DNA from: Pseudodesulfovibrio nedwellii
GTDB taxonomy: Bacteria; Desulfobacterota; Desulfovibrionia; Desulfovibrionales; Desulfovibrionaceae
Assembly (NCBI RefSeq): GCF_027923765.1
Contig: NZ_AP026709.1
Location: 3,275,501 to 3,339,500 of the forward strand
Reading direction: 5' to 3'
DNA: 64,000 nucleotides
The translations under genes and the position numbers were made by a program. The notes under the pieces are model-generated. The model ran no database searches and was not told where the DNA came from. It was given only the letters and a program-made list of their open reading frames with translations. Position 1 is the stretch's first letter; the number at the start of each line of letters is the position of its first letter. This document shows, piece by piece, positions 17,930 to 27,335 of this stretch.

Positions 17930-18328
17930 TTACCTCTCATGAATCATGACAGCCGCAGCCGAAATGTTGGTCGGCCCTTCCAGAGATGGAAGCAGGTTAT
18001 CGATGACATAAAACTCGAAGGGGACAGAAACTTTGACTTCAACGGGTTGTGACGCCTGGCGGTCGCTGATCACGACAGATGAAGACTGGTTAATTCCGCC
18101 TGACACCAGTTCTTCGGTAACAACCGATTCAATTTGGCTGGTGGTGCTTTCGTGAAGAATGGCTGTACGAGCTCCTTCGAAGGCTGCGTCACGGACAACA
18201 CTTTGTGTCCAGTATAATCGGCCAGTATCCATGACGCCGACCAGTAACATCATGAAGATCGGGAACAACATGGCCATTTCTATGGCTGCTAATCCTTGTT
18301 TGGACTGAGTTTGTCTGTTCTTTTTCAT
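17930..18328 (-). CDS. TadE-like pseudopilin
   Basis: A 132-residue TadE-family protein and first gene of the three-gene group. N-terminus MKKNRQTQSKQG, then LAAIEMAMLFPIFMMLLVGVMD with the conserved Glu five residues into the hydrophobic segment, then TQSVVRDAAFEGARTAI. It resembles the next gene in layout but not closely in sequence, so the pair is old or functionally distinct. GGAGC precedes the ATG (read on the minus strand). The promoter must be in the 360-base gap toward the cytochrome gene. Confidence 0.82.
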   Translation of the reverse strand: MKKNRQTQSKQGLAAIEMAMLFPIFMMLLVGVMDTGRLYWTQSVVRDAAFEGARTAILHESTTSQIESVVTEELVSGGINQSSSVVISDRQASQPVEVKVSVPFEFYVIDNLLPSLEGPTNISAAAVMIHER

Positions 18329-18686
18329 TGTTGCTCCTGGTTACGACGCTTGTCGTAATGCGACTTTATTTAATGTAAAATAAGCAAGAGACATGCCATT
18401 GTTTTGTTGGGGTTTTGGAAATTTTAATTGCTTGAAATGAAAGATGTTTTAAGAATATATGAGGAGCTCCTCATGTGAATGCTTTATAAAATCCAGCATT
18501 TATAGAGTCGCCTTGATGAGAGCTCTATTTTGGATGGAGTGTGTTTTAGACAACCAATGGTGTTTTGGGAGTTGTAGATCGGATGAATTGTGGGTATATA
18601 GGAAATAATCCTGTTTACAGTAAAAGTGGTTTTGATTTACTTTTTATAGTGAAATGTCGTTAACATATTATATATTGAGGGCCACC
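18329..18686. other. Divergent intergenic region between tadE-like gene and cytochrome c553
   Basis: About 360 AT-rich bases with no supported gene. It should hold the promoters of both divergent units. A perfect 16-base palindrome (ATGAGGAG then its complement) at 18459-18474 is the only clear symmetric element. Confidence 0.6.
18459..18474. promoter_or_regulatory. Perfect 16-base palindrome, possible operator
   Basis: ATGAGGAGCTCCTCAT is its own reverse complement and lies between two divergent genes, about 130 bases before the tadE-like start and 210 before the cytochrome start. No regulator can be assigned. Confidence 0.3.
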
Positions 18687-18992
18687 ATGAAGAAGATTCT
18701 TGCAATACTGACCGTGATTTTCTGTTTCGGCGTGACCGCAGCTTTTGCCGTTGACGGTGGAGCTTTGTACAAAAAACGGTGTGCCAAGTGTCATCGTGAC
18801 GGATCCGAATCGTCTAAATCCGGCGGCGGTGTCGTTCTTAAAGGGCAGAGTAGTGGGGAGATCGAGATGAAAATGAATGGGTACGCCGATGGTTCGTATG
18901 GCGGAAAGAAAAAGAAGACCATGATACGTATTGCCAGCAAGCTCAAAGGGCAGGAAATCAATGCCATCGCGGAGTATATAGGCTCCATGTAA
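18687..18992 (+). CDS. cyf: Monohaem cytochrome c553-like protein
   Basis: Start taken at 18687 (MKKILAILTVIF), which gives a clean signal peptide ending AAFA; GAGG lies just upstream. The 101-residue precursor has one haem site CAKCH near the mature N-terminus and a Met ligand candidate near KKTMIRI. The stretch GYADGSYGGKKKKTM matches the well-known GYADGSYGGEKKAVM of Desulfovibrio cytochrome c553, so it belongs to that class I family. It is a periplasmic electron carrier, in some species linked to formate dehydrogenase. The gene is monocistronic, with a terminator behind it. Whether it is the main c553 or a paralogue is open. Confidence 0.85.
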   Translation: MKKILAILTVIFCFGVTAAFAVDGGALYKKRCAKCHRDGSESSKSGGGVVLKGQSSGEIEMKMNGYADGSYGGKKKKTMIRIASKLKGQEINAIAEYIGSM

Positions 18993-19022
18993 CCCCTGAA
19001 ATTATCTGATATACAGAAATAT

Positions 19023-19052
19023 CGCCCGCGCCATGTTGAGGTGCGGGCGTTT
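19023..19052 (+). terminator. Intrinsic terminator behind cytochrome c553 gene
   Basis: Stem CGCCCGCGCC (19023-19032) pairs with GGTGCGGGCG (19040-19049), followed by TTTGTGCTTT. It is 30 bases downstream of the stop. Confidence 0.8.
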
Positions 19053-19240
19053 GTGCTTTAAGTGAATAATATAATTGATAGGTTCAATGGTTATTTGCAC
19101 CGTGCTTATGTGAGGAGCCCGATAATTTGGGTTTGAGGTTTTGTATCGCTGAGTGTCTTTTCGGCAACCTGATGTGCATGAGCATGCCGGGTGTTGGATT
19201 GTCGGCCCGGAAAATAGCACGGAGTTATGGAGTTGGTTAA

Positions 19241-20032
19241 ATGGATTGTATATTTTCAATGAGAAAAAGCACGGCTTTGGGATTTTTCGTACTCCTTCTG
19301 TTCGTGTGGCAGGGCGGGACTGGGTGCAGCCGTCGTGCTGATGCGGATAAAGATCGGAAGACCTTGATAGTCTTTTGTGGGTCTACGATGATTTCTCCGA
19401 TAATGGAACTTGCCAAGCGGTTTGAGGCAACACACGATGTTACAGTGAAGATGACCTCTGGTGGTTCTCAGGATTTAGCCAAATCCATTGAGGTAAACCA
19501 TGTGGGTGACATTTTTTTTCCTGGCTTCAAGACATTTGTTGATACCATGGAAGCCGACGGGCAAGTGGTCGATAGCGGGATGGTCGGGCATAATGAACTG
19601 GTAATTTTTGTGGCCAAGGGTAATCCTAGGGAATTAACGGGTGACCTCGTTCAGTTTGTGGACCCATCTTTGGCAGTTGTCATCGGTCATGAGGATCTTG
19701 GTGCTGTCGGAAAAGAGTCCAAGAGGGCTTTGTCGGTCATGAATATTTATGAGCAGGTGGTACGAAATACGGTTTTCATGGTATCGGATTCGAAAGGGTT
19801 GAGTGCCGCAATTCGAGAAGGCAAAGCGGATATCGTGCTCAACTGGAAGGCTGTAGCCCAACTTAAGGACAATCTTGATTATATTGACGTGATCCCCGTT
19901 AAAGGTATCGCTCCAAAACCGTTGGTCATGGCAAGCCTTATCTATAGTGCCAATCCAGAACTGGCCAAATCCTTTTTGCAACTCTGTGTCTCTCCCGAAG
20001 GCCGTGCGGTCTTTGAAAGGTTCGGTTTTTAA
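19241..20032 (+). CDS. Periplasmic binding lipoprotein of a sensor operon (ModA/PstS-like fold)
   Basis: A 263-residue lipoprotein: hydrophobic signal and lipobox GGTGC, then a type II periplasmic-binding domain beginning TLIVFCGSTMISPIMELAKRFE with the family's SGGSQ-D-AK segment. This resembles ModA/PstS-like anion-binding proteins. GGAG lies eight bases before ATG 19241. There is no ABC permease or ATPase beside it; its stop is two bases before a sensor kinase start. It therefore probably senses a solute for the kinase rather than importing it (inference from context). The ligand could be an oxyanion, but no binding residues can be assigned by eye. Confidence 0.82.
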   Translation: MDCIFSMRKSTALGFFVLLLFVWQGGTGCSRRADADKDRKTLIVFCGSTMISPIMELAKRFEATHDVTVKMTSGGSQDLAKSIEVNHVGDIFFPGFKTFVDTMEADGQVVDSGMVGHNELVIFVAKGNPRELTGDLVQFVDPSLAVVIGHEDLGAVGKESKRALSVMNIYEQVVRNTVFMVSDSKGLSAAIREGKADIVLNWKAVAQLKDNLDYIDVIPVKGIAPKPLVMASLIYSANPELAKSFLQLCVSPEGRAVFERFGF

Positions 20033-20034
20033 TA

Positions 20035-23000
20035 ATGGCTTTCAGTTTTCGAGAACCGATTTTACGGAAGATGTATTCCTTTTTCCTTTTGACCGGTGCG
20101 TGCATCTTCCTGACTCTTGCTTCTCATTTCCTTTTGGAAAAAAGTCAGGAAAATGCTCTTGATTTTGAGCAGAATCTGCGTGTTAAAACGCATATCAGCC
20201 TTATTGTTCAGCAGGAAATCCGTTCATTACAAAATCAGTTTCAATATATGTTGCTGTCTGCATCCGTTATAGAGCTGGACAACGCAAACAGCGAAATCGG
20301 CAGACTCCTGGAATTGGTGCAATCTGCTGTTTCGGTCATTGAACATGGCGGTGAGTATATTACCAAGGTCTCGGTAAACTTTGGAAATAAGGATATTATT
20401 GCCTGGCCGATTCGGCATGTAGTTGAAAATGAGGGAGAGGTAAGTTTGTCTGCCATCGAAATGCGGACTAATCTTGCACGATTGGAAGAGATGCGGACAG
20501 AATATTATGCCGTGATGCAGCAAGCGGTGCTCAGTCCCAATGGAAGAGAAGAGGGTGACTTGGCCCTGTATCACAAAAAGATTGCCCCGTTTTTTACTCG
20601 GTTGGTGGAGAGTTCCAACCGTTTGTATATAGAAAGCCTTGAATCCGAAAAATTTGCTGAGAAAGAGCGCAAGGGACAGGTTCATTTTTATAATTGGGTC
20701 GCATCAATTGTGGTCCCTTTCTTTTTGGTTATGACGGGTTTGATTGCGTTGTGGATTATCCGTGACATTCGTCGGCTTATCCATGAACGAGCCGAAGCTT
20801 TGGCCTCCATGACCGAGACCAAAGAAAATCTTGAAGGAATGGTTTTCAAACGCACCAAGGCCTTACGGCAGGAAGTCTCGGAACGAAGATTGGCGGAAAA
20901 GCGATTTGCCCGTCAGGCAGATTTTTTGACAACAGTTATTGAATCTCTCGGGCACCCTTTTCATGTCATCAATGTCCATGATTATACGGTTTCCATGTCT
21001 AATCAAGCAGCTAGAGACAAAGCTCTTGGTGCGGGGGACCATTGTTATTCGATGAATTACGATCTGCATAAACCGTGTTCGGCTATCGAACGAGGCTGTC
21101 CGCTTAATGAGGTAAGAAAAACCAAGAAACCGGTTATTCTGGAGCATAAGATTTCAACGTCAGACAGAGGGATACAATACCTAGAGGTCCATGGGTATCC
21201 CATTTTTGATAGTCAGGACAACGTCGTTCAGATGATCGAATACAGTTTGGATATTACGGAGAAGCATTTAGCATTGCGTGCGCTGGAGCAATCTAGGGAT
21301 GAACTCGAGCGCAAAGTTCGTGAACGGACGTTTCGCTTGGAAAAGGAAGTGATTCAGCGGGTTGAAATTCAGCAGGAACTTGAAGCCAGTGAACGTCATT
21401 TTCGTACACTTATTGAGTGTATTCGAGATGTTATCGTTATTTTGAACAATGACGGGATCATTACCTATGTATCTTCGTCAATTGAGACGAATTACGGATA
21501 TTCTCCCGATTTGCTTTTAGGAAAATCTTTCAGGGAGTTCGTACGGGTGGGTGAAGATACTCATTTGGAAAAACCCTCGGATACGTTTTTTCTCGATGCC
21601 GTGAATCTCGATGAGCCTTTGGAGCATATGGCGGTGAGTTCGGACGGGATGAGTTTCTCTATGGAGTCCCGTGTGCAGGATATGTTTCAGGATCCTGCCA
21701 TCGGGGGGCTTTTGGTTACCTGTCGAGATGTTACGGCCCGCAACAAGGCCGAGGAGATGCAGAAGCGGCTCAATATGGTTATTGAGCAGAATCCTTCTAG
21801 TATAGTTATCACCGATACATCTGGAAATATTGAATATGTCAATCCGCAGTTTGAACGACTGACCGGGTATAGCCGGGAAGAGATTGTCGGGAAGAATCCG
21901 AGCATTCTCAATTCGGGACTGACAGACCCCGCGCGTTTCGTGGCTATGTATGAAGCCATCGGCAGGGGAGAAGTTTGGCAGGGAGAATTTATCAATAAAA
22001 ATCGAGCCGGTGAATTTTACACGGAAAACGTGATCGTGGCTCCGATCAAGAATAATCGGGGCGAGGTGACCAATTATGTGGCACTCAAAGAAAATATAAC
22101 CGAACTCAAGAAGGCTCGTGAACAGGCGGAAAGTGCGGATAAGGCAAAAATGGAATTTTTGTCTCGCATGAGTCATGAACTTCGTACACCACTCAATGCC
22201 ATCATTGGTTTTTCCAAGCTGCTTATGGAGGACAAGTTTGGTAATTTATTGCCTAAGCAGATTGAGCAGACCAATCGAATTCATGTGGCCGGTAACCACC
22301 TTATGCAGATGATTTCCGAAATACTCGATTTTTCTCGTATCGAGACAGGGAGTTTTTCCATCCGGCTGGAGCCAGTGTTTCCTTCGGAAATAGTCAATGA
22401 ATGCCTCATGCTTACAGAAAATATGGCCCGAGAAAATGGGGTCGTTTTTTCGGTGGAAGATTCCGTTTATGCGATGCCGCGTCTTATTGTCGATCGGATT
22501 CGTTTCAAGCAGGTGTTGGTCAACTTGATGTCGAATGCGATCAAGTACAACATCAAAGATGGGGCAGTGAGGATTTCGGCTGAAGTGCATGGCGGTTCGG
22601 CTAAAATTCGTGTGGTTGATACGGGGATCGGTATCCCGGCAGACAAGCAGGGTGAGCTGTTTACTCCCTTTACCCGGATGGTGGCAGAGCACTCCGGCAT
22701 CGAGGGGACGGGGATCGGTATGACGATCACCAAGCAGTTGTTGGAAGCTATGCATGGAACCATTGAATTTATCAGCACGGAGGGTGAGGGGTCTACTTTC
22801 ACTGTCATTTTGCCATGTGAAGAAGAAATTATATCCGGGCCGGGGCCGGATATGGTGTTAAAAGATTCAGGAGCGGCTGATCTTTGTATTTTGTATGTGG
22901 ATAATAATTCTGAACGCATCAGTTCCATGCGAGAACTTGTGGCAGCTTGGCCTGATGTAATCGTTGTCATTCGAAGGAGCTGGGAAAAAACTTTCACGGC

Positions 23001-23238
23001 TATCGATTTGCTCAAGCCGGAAATAGTTGTTGTCAACGTCGCTTTTGCCGGGCAGGACTACGCCGAGTACGTCCGGGAGTTGAAAAATCGGAGTGATATC
23101 TCGCCGACAGTGTTGACGCTGGGAGAAGATGAAGTCCCGGTACCGGCGGTCGGAGTAGATGGGAGTTTGTGTTCTCCTGTGTCTTTGCAGGACATCATTG
23201 ATGTATATAATGCCAGTCAAGGAAAGGACGATGATTGA
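20035..23238 (+). CDS. Multi-PAS hybrid-type histidine kinase with degenerate receiver
   Basis: A 1067-residue sensor kinase. TM1 about 12-34, periplasmic helical domain about 35-220, TM2 about 222-243, then a coiled-coil linker (LEGMVFKRTKALRQEV) and three PAS regions (about 300-410, 460-570, 580-700). HisKA has H714 in RMSHELRTPLNAIIGFS; the ATPase domain has DTGIGIP and GTGIGMTI. The last 110 residues have receiver spacing (LCILYVDNNSER), but the phosphosite Asp is Asn (EIVVVNVAF) and the Lys is missing, so it is a pseudo-receiver. It follows the binding lipoprotein by two bases and overlaps the HD-GYP regulator by eight. Confidence 0.9.
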   Translation: MAFSFREPILRKMYSFFLLTGACIFLTLASHFLLEKSQENALDFEQNLRVKTHISLIVQQEIRSLQNQFQYMLLSASVIELDNANSEIGRLLELVQSAVSVIEHGGEYITKVSVNFGNKDIIAWPIRHVVENEGEVSLSAIEMRTNLARLEEMRTEYYAVMQQAVLSPNGREEGDLALYHKKIAPFFTRLVESSNRLYIESLESEKFAEKERKGQVHFYNWVASIVVPFFLVMTGLIALWIIRDIRRLIHERAEALASMTETKENLEGMVFKRTKALRQEVSERRLAEKRFARQADFLTTVIESLGHPFHVINVHDYTVSMSNQAARDKALGAGDHCYSMNYDLHKPCSAIERGCPLNEVRKTKKPVILEHKISTSDRGIQYLEVHGYPIFDSQDNVVQMIEYSLDITEKHLALRALEQSRDELERKVRERTFRLEKEVIQRVEIQQELEASERHFRTLIECIRDVIVILNNDGIITYVSSSIETNYGYSPDLLLGKSFREFVRVGEDTHLEKPSDTFFLDAVNLDEPLEHMAVSSDGMSFSMESRVQDMFQDPAIGGLLVTCRDVTARNKAEEMQKRLNMVIEQNPSSIVITDTSGNIEYVNPQFERLTGYSREEIVGKNPSILNSGLTDPARFVAMYEAIGRGEVWQGEFINKNRAGEFYTENVIVAPIKNNRGEVTNYVALKENITELKKAREQAESADKAKMEFLSRMSHELRTPLNAIIGFSKLLMEDKFGNLLPKQIEQTNRIHVAGNHLMQMISEILDFSRIETGSFSIRLEPVFPSEIVNECLMLTENMARENGVVFSVEDSVYAMPRLIVDRIRFKQVLVNLMSNAIKYNIKDGAVRISAEVHGGSAKIRVVDTGIGIPADKQGELFTPFTRMVAEHSGIEGTGIGMTITKQLLEAMHGTIEFISTEGEGSTFTVILPCEEEIISGPGPDMVLKDSGAADLCILYVDNNSERISSMRELVAAWPDVIVVIRRSWEKTFTAIDLLKPEIVVVNVAFAGQDYAEYVRELKNRSDISPTVLTLGEDEVPVPAVGVDGSLCSPVSLQDIIDVYNASQGKDDD

Positions 23239-24301
23239 TAAAACAACACTTTACTCGTCGAGTATCCTGATCGTTGACGATAATCCCACCAATATAGCCC
23301 TGCTCGAAGATATTCTCGAAGAAGAGGGGTATGATAATTATACCTCCACCACGGACCCGCGCATGGTGGTCGAATTGCATGCAAAGGAAAAATTTGACCT
23401 CCTGCTTCTTGATATACGTATGCCGTATATGAACGGGATCGAGGTCATGCTTGCGTTGCGCGATCAGAATCAGTCAGACTACTTGCCTATTTTGGTTCTG
23501 ACGGCACAGACGGATCAACAGACTCGTCAGCGGGCGCTTGAAGCCGGAGCTAAGGACTTTTTGACCAAGCCGTTTGATCATTGGGAAGTCCTGCTTCGGA
23601 TTCGCAATATGTTGGTCACAAGACATTATTATAAGCGGCAGGTAGTTCGTGGAGATCTCCTTGAAGAACAGGTGCGGGAACGGACGCGCGCCTTGAGCGA
23701 GGCACAGCTTGAGATTGTTCGTCGACTTGGTCGAGCCGGTGAATATCGTGATAATGAAACCGGGGCGCATGTTATACGCATGAGCAAGGTGGCTGAAATT
23801 CTGGCGCGGGGTTTGGGTTTGGAAAATGAAATGTGCGAGCGTATTCTTCACGCCAGTCCCATGCATGATGTGGGCAAGATAGCCATACCGGACGCCATCC
23901 TGCTCAAGCCGGGGCCACTCGACAAGGCTGAGTGGGAGATCATGAAAGGCCACACGACTTTTGGAAGTGACATCATGGGCGACCATCCGTCAGATGTTAT
24001 CCTCATGGCGTCGGAGTTGGCCCTGTGTCACCATGAATGGTGGAATGGTAACGGCTACCCCAATGGTCTCAAAGGTGAAAATATCCCGTTGTGCGCCCGA
24101 ATAGCCACGGTTAGTGACGTCTTTGATGCGTTGATGTCACATCGTCCTTACAAGGAACCGTGGCCTGTGGAGAAAGCAGTAGCCTACATCAAAGAGTCGT
24201 CCGGCACGCAGTTTGATCCTACGGTTGTCGAGGTGTTTTTGGACAGCCTTCCGGCAATCATGGCTGTTCGCAAAGAACATCCTGATCCAGAAAAGGGATA
24301 A
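23231..24301 (+). CDS. HD-GYP response regulator (cyclic-di-GMP phosphodiesterase)
   Basis: Start at 23231 (MIDKTTLYSSS), inside the end of the kinase gene and with AAGGA ahead; longer upstream starts are ignored. 356 residues: receiver with D16-D17 and phosphoacceptor D61 (LLLDIRMPYMNG), a short coiled coil (LLEEQVRERTRALSEAQ), then an HD-GYP domain with the HD pair in MHDVGKIAIPD, HHEWWNGNGYP as the GYP motif, and DVFDALMSHRPYK. HD-GYP enzymes hydrolyse cyclic-di-GMP. It is the output of the binding protein-kinase operon, so a periplasmic ligand would control c-di-GMP level. Confidence 0.93.
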   Translation: MIDKTTLYSSSILIVDDNPTNIALLEDILEEEGYDNYTSTTDPRMVVELHAKEKFDLLLLDIRMPYMNGIEVMLALRDQNQSDYLPILVLTAQTDQQTRQRALEAGAKDFLTKPFDHWEVLLRIRNMLVTRHYYKRQVVRGDLLEEQVRERTRALSEAQLEIVRRLGRAGEYRDNETGAHVIRMSKVAEILARGLGLENEMCERILHASPMHDVGKIAIPDAILLKPGPLDKAEWEIMKGHTTFGSDIMGDHPSDVILMASELALCHHEWWNGNGYPNGLKGENIPLCARIATVSDVFDALMSHRPYKEPWPVEKAVAYIKESSGTQFDPTVVEVFLDSLPAIMAVRKEHPDPEKG

Positions 24302-24353
24302 ATGTGTGACCGACCACCGTAATAATATGGCAGTCGGTCTCATTTGTAGAAAA

Positions 24354-25517
24354 CTACGCGTATTTTTCGTATGCCCTGACTGCACTCAGAGCGGTCAGCA
24401 ATGCCTGACGAACCATCGAGTCTGCCCGCATGCTTTCGTCCGGGGTGTGGAGCTTTTCGCCGGATGATCCGAGGCCGTCCAATACGGGGACACCCGCCTC
24501 GGAGACGATGTTGGCATCGGACCCGCCGCCCCGGAAGTTGGATTTGACAGACAATCCCAATTCTTTTGCAGCCTGTTCCACTGAATCAAACAGCGCAAGG
24601 TTTGCCTCGTTGGGAACCATGGGCGGACGTTCTATCTGAATTTTAAGGGTCGCTGATGTGCCGGAAAGAGTCGGCGAGGTGATGATTTTGTTGATGGCGG
24701 ACCAGACTTTGTCTCGTCCTTCCATGGTTGTGAATCGTGTTTCAACTCGTGCTTTTGCTGTTGCGGCGACCGTGTTGGGGCCAACGCCACCTTCAATCTG
24801 CCCAACGTTCAGGGACGTGCCGGCTTCAGGATCGTTCAATGCTTCAAGCGCGGTGACCATCTGCGCCATTTCCGCAATGGCACTCGCTTTAGGAAAGGCT
24901 GCGTTGCCAGCGTGTCCGGCTTTACCGGTGACTTCAAAATCGAAGACGATGCGGCCCTTGCGACCTGTGACTATTTCACCGCCATTGGCACCAGAGCCTT
25001 CCATAACAAAACAGAAGTCGCTTCTTTTTGCTTCTTTTACAATAATGTCGCGGGAGTGGGGTGAGCCGATTTCCTCGTCAGAGTTGTAGGTGAATCCGAC
25101 AGGGATTGTTTCTAGCAACCCGGCAGCCTGCATGGCCTTGGCTGCGAAAATACCGACGACCAGACCACCTTTCATGTCGTAGACGCCGGGACCGTATATG
25201 GTGTTCCCATCTTTTCTATAAGTATCGAACCCCATTTCTGGCGGAAAGACCGTGTCCATGTGACCGATCATGAGCAGACCGCCGCCGGAAATGCGAGCGG
25301 CGTTCTCGGCCACCAGATTATCGCCAGTGACATCACGCTGTTGACGGCGGATTGTCAGGCCCATGTCTTTAAAGGTGCCTTCAAGGACGTCCACGACCTT
25401 GTCCACTCCTTTCTTGTTTCCAGAGTAACTATTGATGTTCACGATCTGTTCAAGCAGGTCGAACATTTCGTTTTTGTTGTCTTCAAGGTACGTTTTGAGC
25501 GTTTGTATCATGTCCAT
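24354..25517 (-). CDS. M20-family metallopeptidase (glutamate carboxypeptidase type)
   Basis: Start at 25517 (MDMIQTLKTYLED); AGGA lies nine bases upstream. The long in-frame extension to 25787 crosses the divergent promoter region and is not used. 387 residues of the M20A/CPG2-like peptidase group: metal ligands in GHMDTVF, YGPGVYDMKGG and SDEEIGS, MEG downstream, and the C-terminal His in GEKLHTPDE; the lid domain contains TGKAGHAG. It has no signal peptide, so it is cytosolic. It likely removes a C-terminal or acyl-linked amino acid. It is divergent from a peptide-type ABC importer, which could deliver its substrate. Confidence 0.9.
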   Translation of the reverse strand: MDMIQTLKTYLEDNKNEMFDLLEQIVNINSYSGNKKGVDKVVDVLEGTFKDMGLTIRRQQRDVTGDNLVAENAARISGGGLLMIGHMDTVFPPEMGFDTYRKDGNTIYGPGVYDMKGGLVVGIFAAKAMQAAGLLETIPVGFTYNSDEEIGSPHSRDIIVKEAKRSDFCFVMEGSGANGGEIVTGRKGRIVFDFEVTGKAGHAGNAAFPKASAIAEMAQMVTALEALNDPEAGTSLNVGQIEGGVGPNTVAATAKARVETRFTTMEGRDKVWSAINKIITSPTLSGTSATLKIQIERPPMVPNEANLALFDSVEQAAKELGLSVKSNFRGGGSDANIVSEAGVPVLDGLGSSGEKLHTPDESMRADSMVRQALLTALSAVRAYEKYA

Positions 25518-25692
25518 GATGGTTTTTCCTGTACTTGGTTGGCGGTGTAAAACGGTGGACATGTTACAGGCAGCCAAATATTTGTTCAAGGAATTCAATG
25601 TATGGAGTTTTTTCGTCGAATATATTGATTTTTTGTAGAATTTATGACATTTTTGTGAGCCTTTTCTCGGTAAAAACCACAAGGAGATATTC

Positions 25693-27261
25693 ATGAAAAA
25701 GAAACTGTTGATCAGCTTCGTCATCATGGCGAGCCTGATCCTCGGCGCATCCATTGCGATGGCCAAGGATCTGACCATCGGCCTCAAGGGCGAGCCTACC
25801 TCTCTCGACCCTCATTTCCACAATGTCACCCAGAACAACCAGATGGCCCTGTGGGTCTTTGACAAACTTATTCTTCAGGACTCCCGCCAGAAGTTGTATC
25901 CCGGTCTGGCCGAATCTTGGACACCTGTCAGCGACACCGTTTGGGAGTTCAAGCTCCGCCAAGGCGTCAAATTTCATGATGGTTCTCCGTTCACCGCAGA
26001 AGATATGAAATACACCATCGAGCGCATCCCCAATGTTCCTAACAGCCCCTCTTCCTTTACCGGTGCTGTGGGTGCGATCACCGAGGTCGAAGTTGTGGAC
26101 CCGTACACCGTGCGTATTCACACTGAAAAACCGGCTCCTTTGATGCCGCGTAACTTTGCATCTTTCACCATTGTTTCCAAGAAAGCCTCTGAGGGCAAGG
26201 CCACCGAAGATTTCAACTCAGGTATAGCCTGTATCGGCACCGGTCCCTACAAGTTGGTCGAATGGGTTCGTGGTGACAAAATTGTCTACGAACGTAATGA
26301 TGATTACTGGGGTGTGAAGCCCGCATGGGAAAAGATCATCGTTCGTCCCATTTCCAATGATGGAACACGCGTGGCTGCTCTTCAGTCTGGCGATGTTGAC
26401 TTGATCAACTTTGTTCCCCCGGCAGACGTGAAGCATCTCAAGGCCGCCGAAGGTGTCGCTTTGTCGCAGTCTCCGTCCACCCGTCTGATCTACCTGCATC
26501 TTGATTCCGATCGTGACGATTCTCCCATGGTTACCGATAATGACGGTAACAAGATCAAGAATCCCATGAAGGACGTTTGCGTCCGCAAGGCCATTTCCAA
26601 GGCCATCAATCGCGAAGCCATTGCTGCTCGCATTATGGAAGGTCTGGCCATTCCCGCAGCACAGATGTTGCCCGAAGGCTATGAAGGGACTTCCAAGACT
26701 TTGCAGCCCGAAAAATATGATCCCAAGGGTGCCAAGGCTTTGCTGGCCGAAGCCGGTTACCCCGAAGGTTTCAAGCTGACTATTCATGGTCCCAATGACC
26801 GTTACGTCAACGATGGCGACATTGCTCAGGCTATCGCTCAGATGTTGACCAAGGTTGGCATCAAGACTGAAGTTAACACCATGCCCAAGGCCGTGTACTT
26901 TGGTAAGGCATCCGCGCTGGAATTTAGCCTCATGCTGCTTGGTTGGGCCACTGATACCGGTGAGCACACCAACTGCGTCGGTTCCCTGCTGCATACCTAC
27001 GACAAGGAAAAGGGCTTCGGGTCTGCCAACCGTGGTCGTTATTCAAACCCCGTGGTTGACCAGAAGCTGGAAGAAGCTTTGGTGACTGTTGATCCTGCTG
27101 AGCACAACAAGATCGTCATCGAATGCGTTGAAGCCGGTATGAATGACGTTGGCATCGTGCCCATCCACTTCCAGGTCTCCGTTTGGGGTACCAAGAAGGG
27201 TCTGACTTACAATGGTCGTACCGACGGTTACACGCTGCCTTACGAAATCAAGGCTCAATAA
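25693..27261 (+). CDS. Peptide-type ABC transporter substrate-binding protein (family 5)
   Basis: A 522-residue periplasmic binding protein of the DppA/OppA family (SBP_bac_5). Signal peptide 1-24 ends SIAMA with no lipobox Cys, so it is free in the periplasm. Family features: GEPTSLDPHF near the N-terminus, LAESWTPVSDTVWEFKLRQGVKFHDG, IGTGPYKL and NDDYWG. GGAG precedes ATG 25693. It heads a complete five-gene importer (binding protein, two permeases, two ATPases). The preferred substrate, di- or oligopeptide or another small amide, cannot be read from sequence. Confidence 0.93.
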   Translation: MKKKLLISFVIMASLILGASIAMAKDLTIGLKGEPTSLDPHFHNVTQNNQMALWVFDKLILQDSRQKLYPGLAESWTPVSDTVWEFKLRQGVKFHDGSPFTAEDMKYTIERIPNVPNSPSSFTGAVGAITEVEVVDPYTVRIHTEKPAPLMPRNFASFTIVSKKASEGKATEDFNSGIACIGTGPYKLVEWVRGDKIVYERNDDYWGVKPAWEKIIVRPISNDGTRVAALQSGDVDLINFVPPADVKHLKAAEGVALSQSPSTRLIYLHLDSDRDDSPMVTDNDGNKIKNPMKDVCVRKAISKAINREAIAARIMEGLAIPAAQMLPEGYEGTSKTLQPEKYDPKGAKALLAEAGYPEGFKLTIHGPNDRYVNDGDIAQAIAQMLTKVGIKTEVNTMPKAVYFGKASALEFSLMLLGWATDTGEHTNCVGSLLHTYDKEKGFGSANRGRYSNPVVDQKLEEALVTVDPAEHNKIVIECVEAGMNDVGIVPIHFQVSVWGTKKGLTYNGRTDGYTLPYEIKAQ

Positions 27262-27286
27262 AACCGTTTCAATTGTGTACAACGGG

Positions 27287-27307
27287 GGGACGCGTTATCG
27301 CGTTCCC
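27287..27307 (+). terminator. Intercistronic hairpin after the peptide-binding protein gene
   Basis: GGGACGCG and CGCGTTCCC pair around a TTAT loop with one bulge, followed by TCGTTTT. It lies between the binding protein and first permease genes and could lower downstream expression or protect the upstream message. Confidence 0.5.
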
Positions 27308-27335
27308 TCGTTTTCCACGTAAATAAAGGACAGAA

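Noticed and set aside
24354-25787. M20 peptidase with a 90-residue N-terminal extension
   Set aside because: The extension lacks a ribosome site, is low in similarity to the family, and covers the divergent promoter region and the start of the peptide-binding gene.
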